From the NCBI GenBank assembly GCA_003219195.1, contig QHPX01000033.1, forward strand, positions 3,520 through 40,086: a DNA stretch of 36,567 nucleotides, in the 5' to 3' direction. Shown piece after piece: positions 22,671-31,816 of the stretch. The stretch comes from Verrucomicrobiota bacterium. Lineage in GTDB: Bacteria > Verrucomicrobiota > Verrucomicrobiia > Chthoniobacterales > UBA10450. The notes under the pieces were generated by a model. It was not told where the DNA came from, searched no databases, and saw only the letters and a list, made by a program, of their open reading frames with translations. Both the position numbers and the translations under genes were made by a program. The stretch's first letter is position 1. Each line of letters begins with the position of its first letter.

Positions 22671-24512
22671 ATGATAGGGCAGCAGCACTTGGGTATCCGC
22701 GCTTTTCCCTATCTTTCTTGCCTGCTCCTGCTTTTTTCGCTGGCTAACCCCGCGAGCGCACGAACCCCGCGCGTGCTGCTGCCCAAGATCCAGCCTTCGC
22801 CTTCAGCGCAGAGAAAACTCGAGCCGCAGGACGATTCTTTTAGCCTCACGCCGGCGAAGGACCTCGTCCTTCGCCCGGAAGGCGAGCACCAGGCCGAGGC
22901 GCTTGCTCATTTCGTCGAAGGGACTTCGTTCGAAGAAAACGGCGAGATGAGCAAGGCGTTGGAAGCGTATCGTAAAGTGCTTAATGTCGATCCAGGGCAA
23001 TCCGAACTTGCATCGCGTGTAGCCGCTTTGCTCGCACGGCAGGATGATTTTCCACAGGCAATCGATGTTCTTAAAGACGCGATCGCAAAAAATCCGAATG
23101 AATCCGAGCCCTACCTCCAGCTTGCTTTCATTTACGCGAAGTACCTCAAAAAAACCGATCAAGCCGTCGATTACGCAAACCGGGCCATCGCACTCGATCC
23201 ACGGAACATCGAAGCTTATCAGCGTCTCTACGAAATCGAATTGGACGCCGGTGAGGAAAAAAAAGCGCTTCAATCACTCGAGCGCGCCGCCAAAGTGCGC
23301 AGCGACGATCCGACATTCTGGACGAAGCTGGGGAAACTTTACGCGTCAATCGTCTTCAGACCAGGCTCGGAATCGAAACCCGATGAAATTGCGCGCGTTA
23401 ATGAAATTTTCAAAAGAGCAGCGGAACGTGCCGGCGAGGATTCCGCGACCCTTAAGGACGTCGCGGACTATTACGCGTCTTCGCAGCAAATAAAGGAGGC
23501 AATCCCGCTCTATCTCCGCGTGCTCGAATTGCAACCTGACGATGTCAATGCGCGAGAAAAACTCGCCACTGGGTTCGTCTTGACGAACCAACGGGTGAAG
23601 GCGGTTGAGATGCTCGAGCAAATCATCAAACAGCACCCGGAAAAATACCAACCATATGACTTGCTTGCCGAGGTTTTGGATGACGAGGCGCGATCACTTC
23701 AGCGGGCAAACCAGATCGAGCAGGCAAAAGCCGAGTTCGCAAAAGCGGCAGCAAATTACGAGCAAAGCCTGTTGATAAATCCCACTCGGGCCGGCACGTA
23801 CATGCGACTGGCGGAGTTGCTCCTCGGCCCCGTAAAAGATGCCGGGCGCGCGGTGAAACTTCTCACCGAAGCCCGCAGCCGTTTCGCGGACGCTCCTGAG
23901 ATCATTTACTATCTTGCTCTTGCTCAGCGCGAAGCAAAGCATGCTCAACAAGCCGTCGCCACTTTTGAAGAGGCCCTGCACCAAGCTGAGCTCGAAGACA
24001 ATGAAATCGTCAACGCCCGTTTTTATTTTAATTATGGCGCCACCGCGGAGCAGGCAGGCCTGTATGAAAAAGCGGCCGACTTATTTCGCAAATCAATTGC
24101 TCTGGACCCAGCGAACGCGGCCGAAGCCTACAACTATCTCGGCTACATGTTGGCGGACCACAACCTGCACCTAGATGAAGCCGACGATATGATCAAACAC
24201 GCGCTGAAGATCGAGCCGAACAACGGGGCCTATCTCGACAGCCTCGGTTGGCTCGAGTTTCGACAGGGGAAATTTGAGCAAGCCCTGGCCGATTTGCTTC
24301 GCGCCGCTAAAAATATGGCACAGGATGATCCGGTCGTGTTCGAACACATCGGTGATACCTATCTAAAGCTGACCCGAGTGCCGCAGGCGTTGGAAGCATG
24401 GCAGAAGGCAATCGCGCTCGACCCTCAAAACAAAAAACTGGCGGAGAAGATCGAGAGTACCAAGACCACCATGACCAAGGGTGATCCAGCCAGGCGCGAT
24501 CCGCTTCAATAA
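22671..24512 (+). CDS. secreted TPR-repeat protein
   Basis: A 613-residue protein with a signal peptide (about 1-30, cut near PASA/RTP), a short Pro-rich linker and then about 12-14 tetratricopeptide repeats through to the C-terminus. Clear units are ALEAYRKVLNVDPGQ, AVDYANRAIALDPRN, AIPLYLRVLELQPDD, AADLFRKSIALDPAN, ADDMIKHALKIEPNN and ALEAWQKAIALDPQN. It is probably a periplasmic scaffold or lipoprotein-like adaptor, similar in layout to BamD/PilF-like or exopolysaccharide TPR proteins. No lipobox cysteine is seen. The partner is unknown. Confidence 0.82.
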   Translation: MIGQQHLGIRAFPYLSCLLLLFSLANPASARTPRVLLPKIQPSPSAQRKLEPQDDSFSLTPAKDLVLRPEGEHQAEALAHFVEGTSFEENGEMSKALEAYRKVLNVDPGQSELASRVAALLARQDDFPQAIDVLKDAIAKNPNESEPYLQLAFIYAKYLKKTDQAVDYANRAIALDPRNIEAYQRLYEIELDAGEEKKALQSLERAAKVRSDDPTFWTKLGKLYASIVFRPGSESKPDEIARVNEIFKRAAERAGEDSATLKDVADYYASSQQIKEAIPLYLRVLELQPDDVNAREKLATGFVLTNQRVKAVEMLEQIIKQHPEKYQPYDLLAEVLDDEARSLQRANQIEQAKAEFAKAAANYEQSLLINPTRAGTYMRLAELLLGPVKDAGRAVKLLTEARSRFADAPEIIYYLALAQREAKHAQQAVATFEEALHQAELEDNEIVNARFYFNYGATAEQAGLYEKAADLFRKSIALDPANAAEAYNYLGYMLADHNLHLDEADDMIKHALKIEPNNGAYLDSLGWLEFRQGKFEQALADLLRAAKNMAQDDPVVFEHIGDTYLKLTRVPQALEAWQKAIALDPQNKKLAEKIESTKTTMTKGDPARRDPLQ

Positions 24513-24518
24513 GCCACG

Positions 24519-24529
24519 ATGTCGATCTT
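24519..24529 (-). repeat. intergenic copy of AAGATCGACAW
   Basis: The perfect long form AAGATCGACAT on the minus strand lies between the TPR gene and the AI-2E-type gene. Confidence 0.75.
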
Positions 24530-24569
24530 GCGTTGTTATTCCTGAAACAAAGAACGCTCGCATGCTTGC

Positions 24570-25937
24570 ATGAGCAGATATCCGACACTGTGGCAACGCA
24601 AAACAATGTGGGCAGCGCTGTCCGCGTTCTTTATCGTTTTTCTTATCGCGATCGTCGGTTCGGTCATATGGGTGGTCGCGAACGTAATCGCGTTTCTTCA
24701 GCCAATCTTAATTCCGGTAGCGATCGCTGCGATCCTTGCTTATCTGCTTGATCCGCTCGTGACGCGAATGTGCAGAGGCGGTCTTGGCCGCACCAGAGCG
24801 GTTCTTCTTGTTTTCGCCACTGCCTTTTTCGCGCTCGGCGGATTAATCGCTTGGCTCGCACCGACGATTTCGATGCAGAGCGCGAATTTTGCGAGGGAAC
24901 TTCCTGGCTACACCCAAAAAGCGCGAGATCGCGTTGTCGATCTTATTGTTCGTTACGATCGAGCGTTTGGAATGCCCGGCGGTGTGCGCGGTAAGACCGG
25001 ATCGCCAACGACAAATTTTGTAAATTGGTTGCTCAGTTCTCCAGCGCCGCGTGCGCAGCCCAGCGCATCCACAACCGTCGCGCCATCCGCAACTCCGGCG
25101 CCGGAAGAGAGCGCGGCCCCGATCGAAACGATCGGGCCGGCCCCGTCCAAAATCACCTCGGCGGACCGCCAGCGAATCGAAGAAGCAGTGCAAAGGGTAA
25201 TTCCCAGTCTCGAACGTCAATTGCCTGCCTGGAGTGAAAAGTTTTGGAATCTTCTTAAAAAGAGCATCGGCGGTTTTCTTGGCGTCACTGGATTTCTGCT
25301 CAGCCTTGTCTTGGTGCCGATCTATTTATTTTTCTTTTTAAATGAAACGCCCCGCATTGAACGAAGATGGAAGGATTATCTGCCACTGCGCGCCTCCCCG
25401 CTCAAAGACGAAGTCGCGGAAGTCTTGTCCCAGATCAATCATTACATCATCGCCTATTTTCGAGGTCAGCTGCTCGTCTGTCTGGTCGACGGCACTCTCA
25501 TCGGCAGTGCGTTGGCCCTTATCGGCCTTAATTTTGCGCCACTCATAGGCGTTCTCGTCGTAATCCTGACGATGATTCCTTACATCGGCATCGTTCTTTG
25601 TTGGGTCCCCGCTGTGTTGATCGCGGCTTTTCAATGGGGCGATTGGTGGCACCCGTTTTGGGTGACGGTGATTTTCATCGGAATCCAAAATCTTGAAGGC
25701 ATGTTCTACGCGCCACGCATCGTGGGAAACTCGGTCGGCCTTCATCCGATGACTGTGATTGTGTCGATCTTCGTCTGGGGCTTGCTGATCGGCGGATTGT
25801 TGGGCCCAATACTTGCCGTGCCTTTGACAGCCACGGTCAAAGTCCTGCTGATGCGTTATGTTTGGGGCCGCCGCCTGCGCGAGAAACAAATCGACTCAAT
25901 AGAGCAAGTGTCCGCCGTCCAAAGCGCCAGGCATTAG
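24570..25937 (+). CDS. AI-2E/PerM-family transporter
   Basis: A 455-residue inner-membrane protein with two N-terminal helices (about 12-62), a soluble region and a C-terminal helix bundle (about 235-435) carrying the family pattern GFLLSLVLVPIYLFFFL and IPYIGIVLCWVP. The family includes TqsA, YdiK and PerM; most members have no proven substrate. It is longer than usual because of a Pro/Ala/Ser/Thr-rich stretch at about 153-190 in the soluble region. The ATG at 24570 is eight bases after another out-of-frame ATG. Confidence 0.87.
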   Translation: MSRYPTLWQRKTMWAALSAFFIVFLIAIVGSVIWVVANVIAFLQPILIPVAIAAILAYLLDPLVTRMCRGGLGRTRAVLLVFATAFFALGGLIAWLAPTISMQSANFARELPGYTQKARDRVVDLIVRYDRAFGMPGGVRGKTGSPTTNFVNWLLSSPAPRAQPSASTTVAPSATPAPEESAAPIETIGPAPSKITSADRQRIEEAVQRVIPSLERQLPAWSEKFWNLLKKSIGGFLGVTGFLLSLVLVPIYLFFFLNETPRIERRWKDYLPLRASPLKDEVAEVLSQINHYIIAYFRGQLLVCLVDGTLIGSALALIGLNFAPLIGVLVVILTMIPYIGIVLCWVPAVLIAAFQWGDWWHPFWVTVIFIGIQNLEGMFYAPRIVGNSVGLHPMTVIVSIFVWGLLIGGLLGPILAVPLTATVKVLLMRYVWGRRLREKQIDSIEQVSAVQSARH

Positions 25938-25989
25938 TTTCAACCGGCGCGACCAGCGCTGGCCACTTGCATTCTCTTTCACTCCGAGC

Positions 25990-25995
25990 AAGGAG
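25990..25995 (+). promoter_or_regulatory. strong Shine-Dalgarno (AAGGAG) before the TPR gene
   Basis: AAGGAG six bases before the ATG at 26002 is one of only two strong sites in the window, and it fixes that start. Confidence 0.75.
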
Positions 25996-26001
25996 ACAAA
26001 G

Positions 26002-27939
26002 ATGGCGGGAAAAACTAGACGCGTCCGGCGCAAAAGAAAAAACCGAGCCTCCCGCGGCATCACACTTTTCTCCGCTTTCGGACGTCACTTATCGCCGTTG
26101 CGCATTGGAATCTTAATCGCTATCACCGCACTCGCCTTCGTTCTCAGCACGATTTTTTTCGGCTACACCTCGGAGCTTTACAACGCCTGGCGTCAGAAGC
26201 GTTTGCTCCAGCGAGCGAACATGTTGCTAAGCGAGGGCAATCTGAACGAAGCGATGGCGGTGGCGCAGCAGGCTAATCTCAATGAAGCAATGAAAATTGC
26301 AAAGGAGGCTCTGCGGATCCAGCCCGATTCCCTGCCTGCGTTTTATGTTTTGGCTGAAGCGGCGGAGAAACGCAGCCTTCCGGAAGCTGTTTCCTGGCGC
26401 GCCCAAATCGCTCGCCTTCTACCGCGCGATCTGGATTGCCAGCTAAATCTTGCCTCGGCCGCCCTGCGATTTAGCCAACTCGATATCGCCCGAAAAGCGC
26501 TGGACAATGTTTCCTCCAGCGACCGCAACAAAGCCGCCTTCCATGTCGTCGCCGGCTGGCTGGCACGCGCCGAGGGAAATTTGGCGGAGGAAGAACAGCA
26601 ATTCGCGGCCGCGGTCAGGAAAGAACCAGGCAACGATCTCTATCAATTTAATCTTGCCGCGTTGCAAATCCGCTCCCCCGAAAAGGAAAAAAGCGCAAAC
26701 GCCCGCGCCGCTCTCGACCGGCTTAGCAAGCTCACTTCTTTCCGAACCGGGGCGTTGCGCGCCTTGCTGAACGATGCCGTGGACCGCAACGACTTTGCCG
26801 CAGCCGACGCACTCGCTCAGCAGCTCCAGATGTCGCAACAGGTCACCTTCAGTGATTATCTGCTTTGTTTGAATTTTTATCGCAAGCTCGACGATAAAAA
26901 ATTCGAAGCCCTGTTGGAAAAGGTAAAACCAGTTGCCACGCGCGATCCATCCGATCTCGCGCTCCTCATGGATTGGATGAATAACAACGGTCTCTCTGCC
27001 GAAGTTCTCGACTGGATCGACGAGCTGTCTTCCAACATCACAACTCGTCCGCCAGTCGCCATCGCTGTTGCCGAAGCGTTTGCCAATAAAAAAAACTGGT
27101 CGCGGCTCAGGCGCTGGACCCGCAGCGGCTCATGGGTGGACGAGGATTATTTACGACTCGCTTACCAGGCTTTCGCAGCGCGCGAATCGCGACAATCCAT
27201 CGCCAACGCGGAATTCGCTTCGCTCTGGCGCGCTGCCGAGCGGGACGCCAACGACCAGCCCGATCGGGAAATCAAGCTCGCGCGGCTCGCGACCAGGTGG
27301 AATTTGTCGATCGAAGCGGATCAACTTTGGTCGCACGTTTCCCGAAATCCTTCGACTCGACGCGAAGCGCTTGATTCGCTTTATCGCCTTTATCGCGCAA
27401 ACAACGAAATCAGAAAAGTCTATGATGTTCTCCAGCGTTTGCACGAAAGCTCTCCGAATGAACCAGCCATCACCGCGAACCTCGCGCGGCTTGGCCTGAC
27501 TATTGACCAAAACCCAATTGAGGCACAGCAACTCGCAAAGGAAGCTTATGATCGCGCGCCCAGCGACGTTAATTGCGCTGTCACCTACGCGTTTTCTCTC
27601 TACAGCATGGGCCGCACAAACGAGGGGCTCGAGATTGTTAAGAAATTACCGGCCGATCAATTGCATGATTCCCACGCCGCGGTTTACATCGCGCTGTTTT
27701 TGATCGACAAAAATCAGAGCGACGCGGCCCACGATTACATGGAAGCTGCGGAGCGAGGTCCGATTTATCTCGAAGAAAAAAGATTACTCGATGAAGCCAG
27801 GATCAAGCTCGCTTCCGCTTCGCCCACCCCATCGCCGCCGCCTTCGCCGTCCCCGGCAACTCCAACGCCAGCATCGGCATCCACGCCAGGATCGACATCG
27901 ACGCCGTCCCCCGCGCCTACGTCGTCGGCTTTACCATAA
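26002..27939 (+). CDS. membrane-anchored TPR-repeat protein
   Basis: A 645-residue protein with a very basic start (KTRRVRRKRKNR), a single membrane helix (about 35-54) and a long TPR-like helical region outside. A short internal duplication, NLNEAMAVAQQA and NLNEAMKIAKEA, lies at about 79-100. The C-terminal 45 residues are a low-complexity Pro/Ser/Thr/Ala tail, likely a flexible or wall-spanning segment. It follows the AI-2E-type gene by 64 bases, a gap with only a short palindrome (CCAGCGCTGG), so the two may be co-transcribed. The function is unknown; TPR-plus-helix proteins often organise envelope complexes. Confidence 0.8.
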   Translation: MAGKTRRVRRKRKNRASRGITLFSAFGRHLSPLRIGILIAITALAFVLSTIFFGYTSELYNAWRQKRLLQRANMLLSEGNLNEAMAVAQQANLNEAMKIAKEALRIQPDSLPAFYVLAEAAEKRSLPEAVSWRAQIARLLPRDLDCQLNLASAALRFSQLDIARKALDNVSSSDRNKAAFHVVAGWLARAEGNLAEEEQQFAAAVRKEPGNDLYQFNLAALQIRSPEKEKSANARAALDRLSKLTSFRTGALRALLNDAVDRNDFAAADALAQQLQMSQQVTFSDYLLCLNFYRKLDDKKFEALLEKVKPVATRDPSDLALLMDWMNNNGLSAEVLDWIDELSSNITTRPPVAIAVAEAFANKKNWSRLRRWTRSGSWVDEDYLRLAYQAFAARESRQSIANAEFASLWRAAERDANDQPDREIKLARLATRWNLSIEADQLWSHVSRNPSTRREALDSLYRLYRANNEIRKVYDVLQRLHESSPNEPAITANLARLGLTIDQNPIEAQQLAKEAYDRAPSDVNCAVTYAFSLYSMGRTNEGLEIVKKLPADQLHDSHAAVYIALFLIDKNQSDAAHDYMEAAERGPIYLEEKRLLDEARIKLASASPTPSPPPSPSPATPTPASASTPGSTSTPSPAPTSSALP

Positions 27940-27943
27940 CAGG

Positions 27944-29119
27944 TCAATCTTTGTACGGATCGACAATGTCGCGTCCGGCCATCGCCACGCCCAGCGGACG
28001 AAGGGTGTGCAATACTCGAATCGTGCCTGCATGCGCGCCAAGAACATCCGGAAGACGCCGATATGCCTGCGGGGCTTCATCAAGATCAGCGCCGCGCAAA
28101 ACAATATGTCGATCTTGCAGCCATTTCGTCATTTCGTCATGCCTGACCAGTCCATCCTGCCGGATTCGCTTGTTTCCAACTTTGACAAAACGGCCTTTCG
28201 CCGCCGTCCGCGACATTATCCGCCCGGCGCCGTGAATCGTTGAGAACAGCGCTTCACGCGAAATGGGCGAATCGACTCCTTCAATGATCACTGCGTCATC
28301 GCCCATGCTTCCACCGACGAAACCTTTTTGTCCCGGAAACGCCGGCGTCGCACCTTTACGCACCACCCAATACTCCTGACCCGCATGTTTTTCCCGCCAT
28401 GCAAAGTTGTGATGATTGTGCACTTCATCGACGATGTTCGCGCCCAGAATTCCGCGCACGACGTGCCGCGCCACCGCTTCGCGCCCCGCATAAGCGTAAC
28501 GACCCGCCAGATGCATTCCAGCCAGATAATCGCTGCCGATCGCCGATTTTTCATCGACCACGGTCGGCGGCACATCCATTCCATCTTTGCCGCCGGCCGC
28601 TCTTAAAAAATGCGTGGCTGTTTTGTGCCCGAGTCCACGCGACCCGAAATGCACACCGACCCAAATGCGGTCCTGCTCGTCCGCGAAAAGATCGACATAA
28701 TGGTTCCCGCCGCCCACCGTGCCGAGCTGCGCCGAGGCCGTCGGTTTCAAATCCCGCATTGGCTTTAATTCCCACGCCGGATCCTCAAACAGCTCGTGCT
28801 CGACGCGTGTTTTGCTTTTGCGACCAATGCCAAATGAAATGTCGCGCACAACGTCGTCCATGATTTTGCCGATCTTCGGTGCGACCTGCTCCCGTTTCGC
28901 GTCCGTGCGGATGGCAAGGTTCCCGCAGGCAATATCGAATCCAACGCCGCTGAGGGAAATTTTGTCCTTGTAGGCAACCACGCCGCCGATCGGTTGCGCA
29001 TAACCCTTATGTCCGTCGGCGCAAAGCACACCGCGCTCAGCGCCTGCCGCGACGCACGTCTCGATCTGCTTGATCGTCGCTTCGTCGTGCTGACCGAAAA
29101 TCTTTGTCTTGTTTGTCAT
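27944..29119 (-). CDS. rtcB: RNA ligase RtcB
   Basis: A 391-residue GTP- and Mn-dependent ligase that joins 2',3'-cyclic-phosphate (or 3'-phosphate) ends to 5'-OH ends. Metal ligands are visible in GFDIACG (Asp62, Cys65), GGGNH (His140) and VHFGSRGLG (His157); the guanylylated His is 296 in STIHGAGR. The length is nearer the short bacterial branch (about 390) than E. coli RtcB. I start at the ATG at 29119 (MTNKTKIFGQ) and not six codons upstream. Directly upstream on the same strand lies a 2H phosphoesterase acting on related RNA ends, so the pair may work together in RNA repair. No rtcA or rtcR is present. Confidence 0.93.
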   Translation of the reverse strand: MTNKTKIFGQHDEATIKQIETCVAAGAERGVLCADGHKGYAQPIGGVVAYKDKISLSGVGFDIACGNLAIRTDAKREQVAPKIGKIMDDVVRDISFGIGRKSKTRVEHELFEDPAWELKPMRDLKPTASAQLGTVGGGNHYVDLFADEQDRIWVGVHFGSRGLGHKTATHFLRAAGGKDGMDVPPTVVDEKSAIGSDYLAGMHLAGRYAYAGREAVARHVVRGILGANIVDEVHNHHNFAWREKHAGQEYWVVRKGATPAFPGQKGFVGGSMGDDAVIIEGVDSPISREALFSTIHGAGRIMSRTAAKGRFVKVGNKRIRQDGLVRHDEMTKWLQDRHIVLRGADLDEAPQAYRRLPDVLGAHAGTIRVLHTLRPLGVAMAGRDIVDPYKD

Positions 29120-29169
29120 TAATCCAGCTCTCAACAAAAGCTCGGACTGATGGCGAAGATTTCAATTAG

Positions 29170-29691
29170 CTACCGTCCAAGCGATTTCGCTGCAATAATG
29201 CGCCACGCTTTGACATCCGCGCGATCGCGCACCGGTAAATGACAGCGCATCGCTTTAATCGAATCGAAAACGACTTCCTTGAACGGCAGTCTGATCGTGG
29301 ACGCGAGTTCCTTTTTCACCGCCACCGGGATTTTCTTGTAAAGAAGACTCACGTGTGGGTCGCGCACGAACTTGCCGCGTGATTTCGCCGCGCGCCGAAG
29401 ATCGGCAATAAGTTTTTTCAGTGCGTTGTTCGATTTGAATCGCACGAAAAGTGTCTTGGTGAATTTGGATGAAAAACTGGTTTCTCGCAGGCGCAGTTGG
29501 ATCGACGATGCGTCGATCTGCTCGAGAATTTGCTTGGGCACTTGTCGATCTTCCGCGGTCACGAGAAGCGTAAGGTGCGGTTCGAAGCGCGGCGCATCGA
29601 ATTGTTTGGCGAGAATACGAATCAGCTCGCGAAATAATTCGCGTTTCGGCTCCGCCGGAATAAGCCAGTAAACCGTGGCAATTTTGGGCAT
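29170..29691 (-). CDS. 2H phosphoesterase (cyclic phosphodiesterase-like)
   Basis: A 173-residue protein with the two catalytic motifs HLTL (39-42) and HVSL (113-116) and the spacing of the CPDase-like branch of 2H enzymes. These hydrolyse cyclic nucleotide phosphates such as ADP-ribose 1'',2''-cyclic phosphate or RNA 2',3'-cyclic ends. The ATG at 29691 is the right start; the frame is open upstream only because it runs through a repeat. The gene lies 50 bases before rtcB. The coding start abuts a TGTAG-ended repeat that also overlaps the end of the OBAP gene. Confidence 0.85.
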   Translation of the reverse strand: MPKIATVYWLIPAEPKRELFRELIRILAKQFDAPRFEPHLTLLVTAEDRQVPKQILEQIDASSIQLRLRETSFSSKFTKTLFVRFKSNNALKKLIADLRRAAKSRGKFVRDPHVSLLYKKIPVAVKKELASTIRLPFKEVVFDSIKAMRCHLPVRDRADVKAWRIIAAKSLGR

Positions 29692-30416
29692 GCCTGTAGC
29701 GGCGGTCGGCGCCTGTCCCGAGCAGCGTCGAGGGTGAGATCGAGCTGGACCGCAGAACCCTTCTGCCACCCGTCCGCGCCGGGATCGATCCTTGCATCCG
29801 GAATGTCGGCGCGCGCGGCCTTTTTAGCGGCGACCGAAATTGAATAAAGTTGATCACGCTCGGCCGCGATCTTCGGATCCAACTGGCCATCTTTGGTGAA
29901 GGCCATCATGAGTTGCGGAATGCCCAAAGGCAGTTTGTCGCCGCGATCCACCTGCCACGTGTGCCAGGTTTTGCCGTAGGTGCCGATCAAGACTTTCATC
30001 AGATCCTTTTCGGCTGCTTCGGGAGCGCCTGGGGCCGTCAGCGCTCCTGATTTCACTTCATAGTTGTGACTGTGCCAGAATTTTTTCTCGTCGGCCGGCA
30101 ATGATTCGAAGATTTTTGCGCTCACGATGTATTCTACGCCGATCATCCGCGCATCTTTCCTTTCCGAATCGTAGATCACGCATTGCAGCACTTCGTCACT
30201 CAAATGCGAGCAATAATGCTGCGCGATGAGCTGGCGCTTCATGTTGCCGCTGTAAAAATGGATGCCGCAAACGTGCGCGCCGATCGCGCTGATCGGTGCA
30301 AGCTCGGCATTGGGCTCCGAACTTTTCGGCGCCGCCGTTGCTTCGGCCGGCGATTGCGCGAAAGCAGCAGCAGCTGTCATGAAAAGGCACGCGATAAAAA
30401 GACTTAAAGTTTTCAT
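29622..30416 (-). CDS. OBAP/DUF1264-family secreted protein with repeat-altered C-terminus
   Basis: 264 residues from the ATG at 30416 (upstream GAGGAAC). A signal peptide (about 1-20, AAAAFAQ) is followed by a DUF1264/oil-body-associated-protein domain, from HVCGIHFYSGN and QHYCSHLSDEVLQCVIYDS through FWHSHNYEVKSGAL to LMMAFTKDGQ. The family is known from plant oil bodies and is common in bacteria; its biochemical role is unproven. The last 35 or so residues, from LDAARDRRRPPLQA onward, are encoded by a palindromic repeat and then by the next gene in another frame, so the original stop has been lost. The frame extends upstream of 30416 without family similarity. Confidence 0.82.
   Translation of the reverse strand: MKTLSLFIACLFMTAAAAFAQSPAEATAAPKSSEPNAELAPISAIGAHVCGIHFYSGNMKRQLIAQHYCSHLSDEVLQCVIYDSERKDARMIGVEYIVSAKIFESLPADEKKFWHSHNYEVKSGALTAPGAPEAAEKDLMKVLIGTYGKTWHTWQVDRGDKLPLGIPQLMMAFTKDGQLDPKIAAERDQLYSISVAAKKAARADIPDARIDPGADGWQKGSAVQLDLTLDAARDRRRPPLQACPKLPRFTGLFRRSRNANYFAS
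29695..29734. repeat. TGTAGC-ended repeat fragment
   Basis: Starts TGTAGCGGCGGTCGGC and continues CCTGTCCCGAGCAGCGTCG, like the core of the element at 9162-9241. It lies just upstream of the 2H gene start and inside the altered end of the OBAP gene. Confidence 0.6.
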
Positions 30417-30577
30417 AAGTTGTTCCTCGGTTGTGGGTTGACCTGACTGGCTAAGCGTAAAGGTTTGCCCCTCATCGAAGCAAGGCAAAACCTCGAGGAG
30501 CTGGCCGATCTTTGCGGTAAGCGAAACTCGATTCGTGAATAAGGTGGCGCGCATCGGCGCATGGAGCAGATTAGCGT
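30417..30577. other. 161-bp divergent intergenic region (OBAP / sufS)
   Basis: It should contain both promoters. A TTGACC near 30438 could be a -35 box but no matching -10 box is evident. I see no IscR-like or riboswitch element. Confidence 0.35.
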
Positions 30578-31816
30578 GTGCACCGGGTCGCAAGTAGCGC
30601 CGTAGACTGGAACGCCATTCGCGAAGATTTCCCGATCCTCCGCGAACAGGCACATGGCCATCCTTTGATCTACTTTGACAGCGCCGCAACGTCGCAGAAA
30701 CCGAGAAATGTGCTGGATGCGCTTCGAAATTACTACGAGCACGAAAACGCCAATGTGCATCGTGGTCTCCACGAGCTCAGCTCGCGCGCGACGGCAGCTT
30801 ACGAAAAATCGCGGCAGCGTGTCGCGAGCTACCTGGGCGCTGCGACTGCCGATGAGATCGTCTTCACGCGCGGGACGACCGAAAGCATAAACCTTGTGGC
30901 GCAGGCGTGGGGCGGGAAATTTATTCGCGCGCGTGATGTGATCCTCCTCACGGAAATGGAGCATCACAGCAACCTCGTGCCCTGGCAGTTGTTGGCCGAG
31001 CGAACGGGCGCCCAGCTGCGTTTCGTGCCGGTCCGGGACGATGGCACTCTCGCGCTCGATCAGCTCCCTTCATTGCTCACGCCCGAAGTGAAGCTCTTCG
31101 CCTTCACACACATTTCAAATTCCCTCGGAACGATCAATCCTGTTGCCGAGCTTTGTGACAAAGCGCGGTCTGTCGGCGCGCTCACGCTGGTGGATGCGGC
31201 CCAAAGCGTAGGACATTTGCCGATCGATGTCCGCGAGTTGGGCTGCGATCTCCTCGCTTTCTCCGGACACAAAATGTGCGGACCTACTGGCATCGGGGCG
31301 CTTTACGGGCGGGCCGATATTCTCGATTCCATTCCCCCATGGCATGGCGGCGGGGAGATGATCGTCAGCGTCACCCTGGAAAAAAGCGCGTTCAAGAAAG
31401 CGCCCCACCGATTTGAGGCGGGCACACCGAACATCGCCGGCGCGATCGGGCTCGCCGCCGCGATTGATTACATCGAGCGGATCGGCCGCTCGGCAATTTT
31501 CGAACATGATGCGCATCTTGCTGGTTATGCGGTGGAACGTCTGACTGAACTGCCTGGAATGCGTGTTCTCGGACCACGTGAGGACCGTGGCGCGCTTGTT
31601 GGTTTCGTGATGGAGACCGCGCATCCACACGATCTCACGACGTTCGCAGATCAGCACGGATTGGCCATGCGTGGCGGACACCATTGCAACCAGCCGCTGA
31701 TGCGCAGGTTCGGCTTGGCCGGGACAACTCGCGCGAGCTTCTACTTTTACAACACGACAGCGGAAATCGACCGCATGATTGAAATCCTGCGTGCTGCCGT
31801 GCGTTTCTTTTCATGA
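30578..31816 (+). CDS. sufS: cysteine desulfurase SufS
   Basis: A 412-residue PLP enzyme that takes sulfur from cysteine for Fe-S clusters. Markers are DSAATSQKP (34-42), HHSNLVPWQ (129-137), the PLP Lys232 in SGHKMCGPTG, RFEAGTPNIAGAIG and the persulfide Cys370 in RGGHHCNQP, the group II (SufS) pattern. The start is a GTG at 30578 with a weak site. The stop overlaps the sufU start (ATGA), so the desulfurase and its acceptor are made together. No sufBCD lies in the window. Confidence 0.93.
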   Translation: MHRVASSAVDWNAIREDFPILREQAHGHPLIYFDSAATSQKPRNVLDALRNYYEHENANVHRGLHELSSRATAAYEKSRQRVASYLGAATADEIVFTRGTTESINLVAQAWGGKFIRARDVILLTEMEHHSNLVPWQLLAERTGAQLRFVPVRDDGTLALDQLPSLLTPEVKLFAFTHISNSLGTINPVAELCDKARSVGALTLVDAAQSVGHLPIDVRELGCDLLAFSGHKMCGPTGIGALYGRADILDSIPPWHGGGEMIVSVTLEKSAFKKAPHRFEAGTPNIAGAIGLAAAIDYIERIGRSAIFEHDAHLAGYAVERLTELPGMRVLGPREDRGALVGFVMETAHPHDLTTFADQHGLAMRGGHHCNQPLMRRFGLAGTTRASFYFYNTTAEIDRMIEILRAAVRFFS

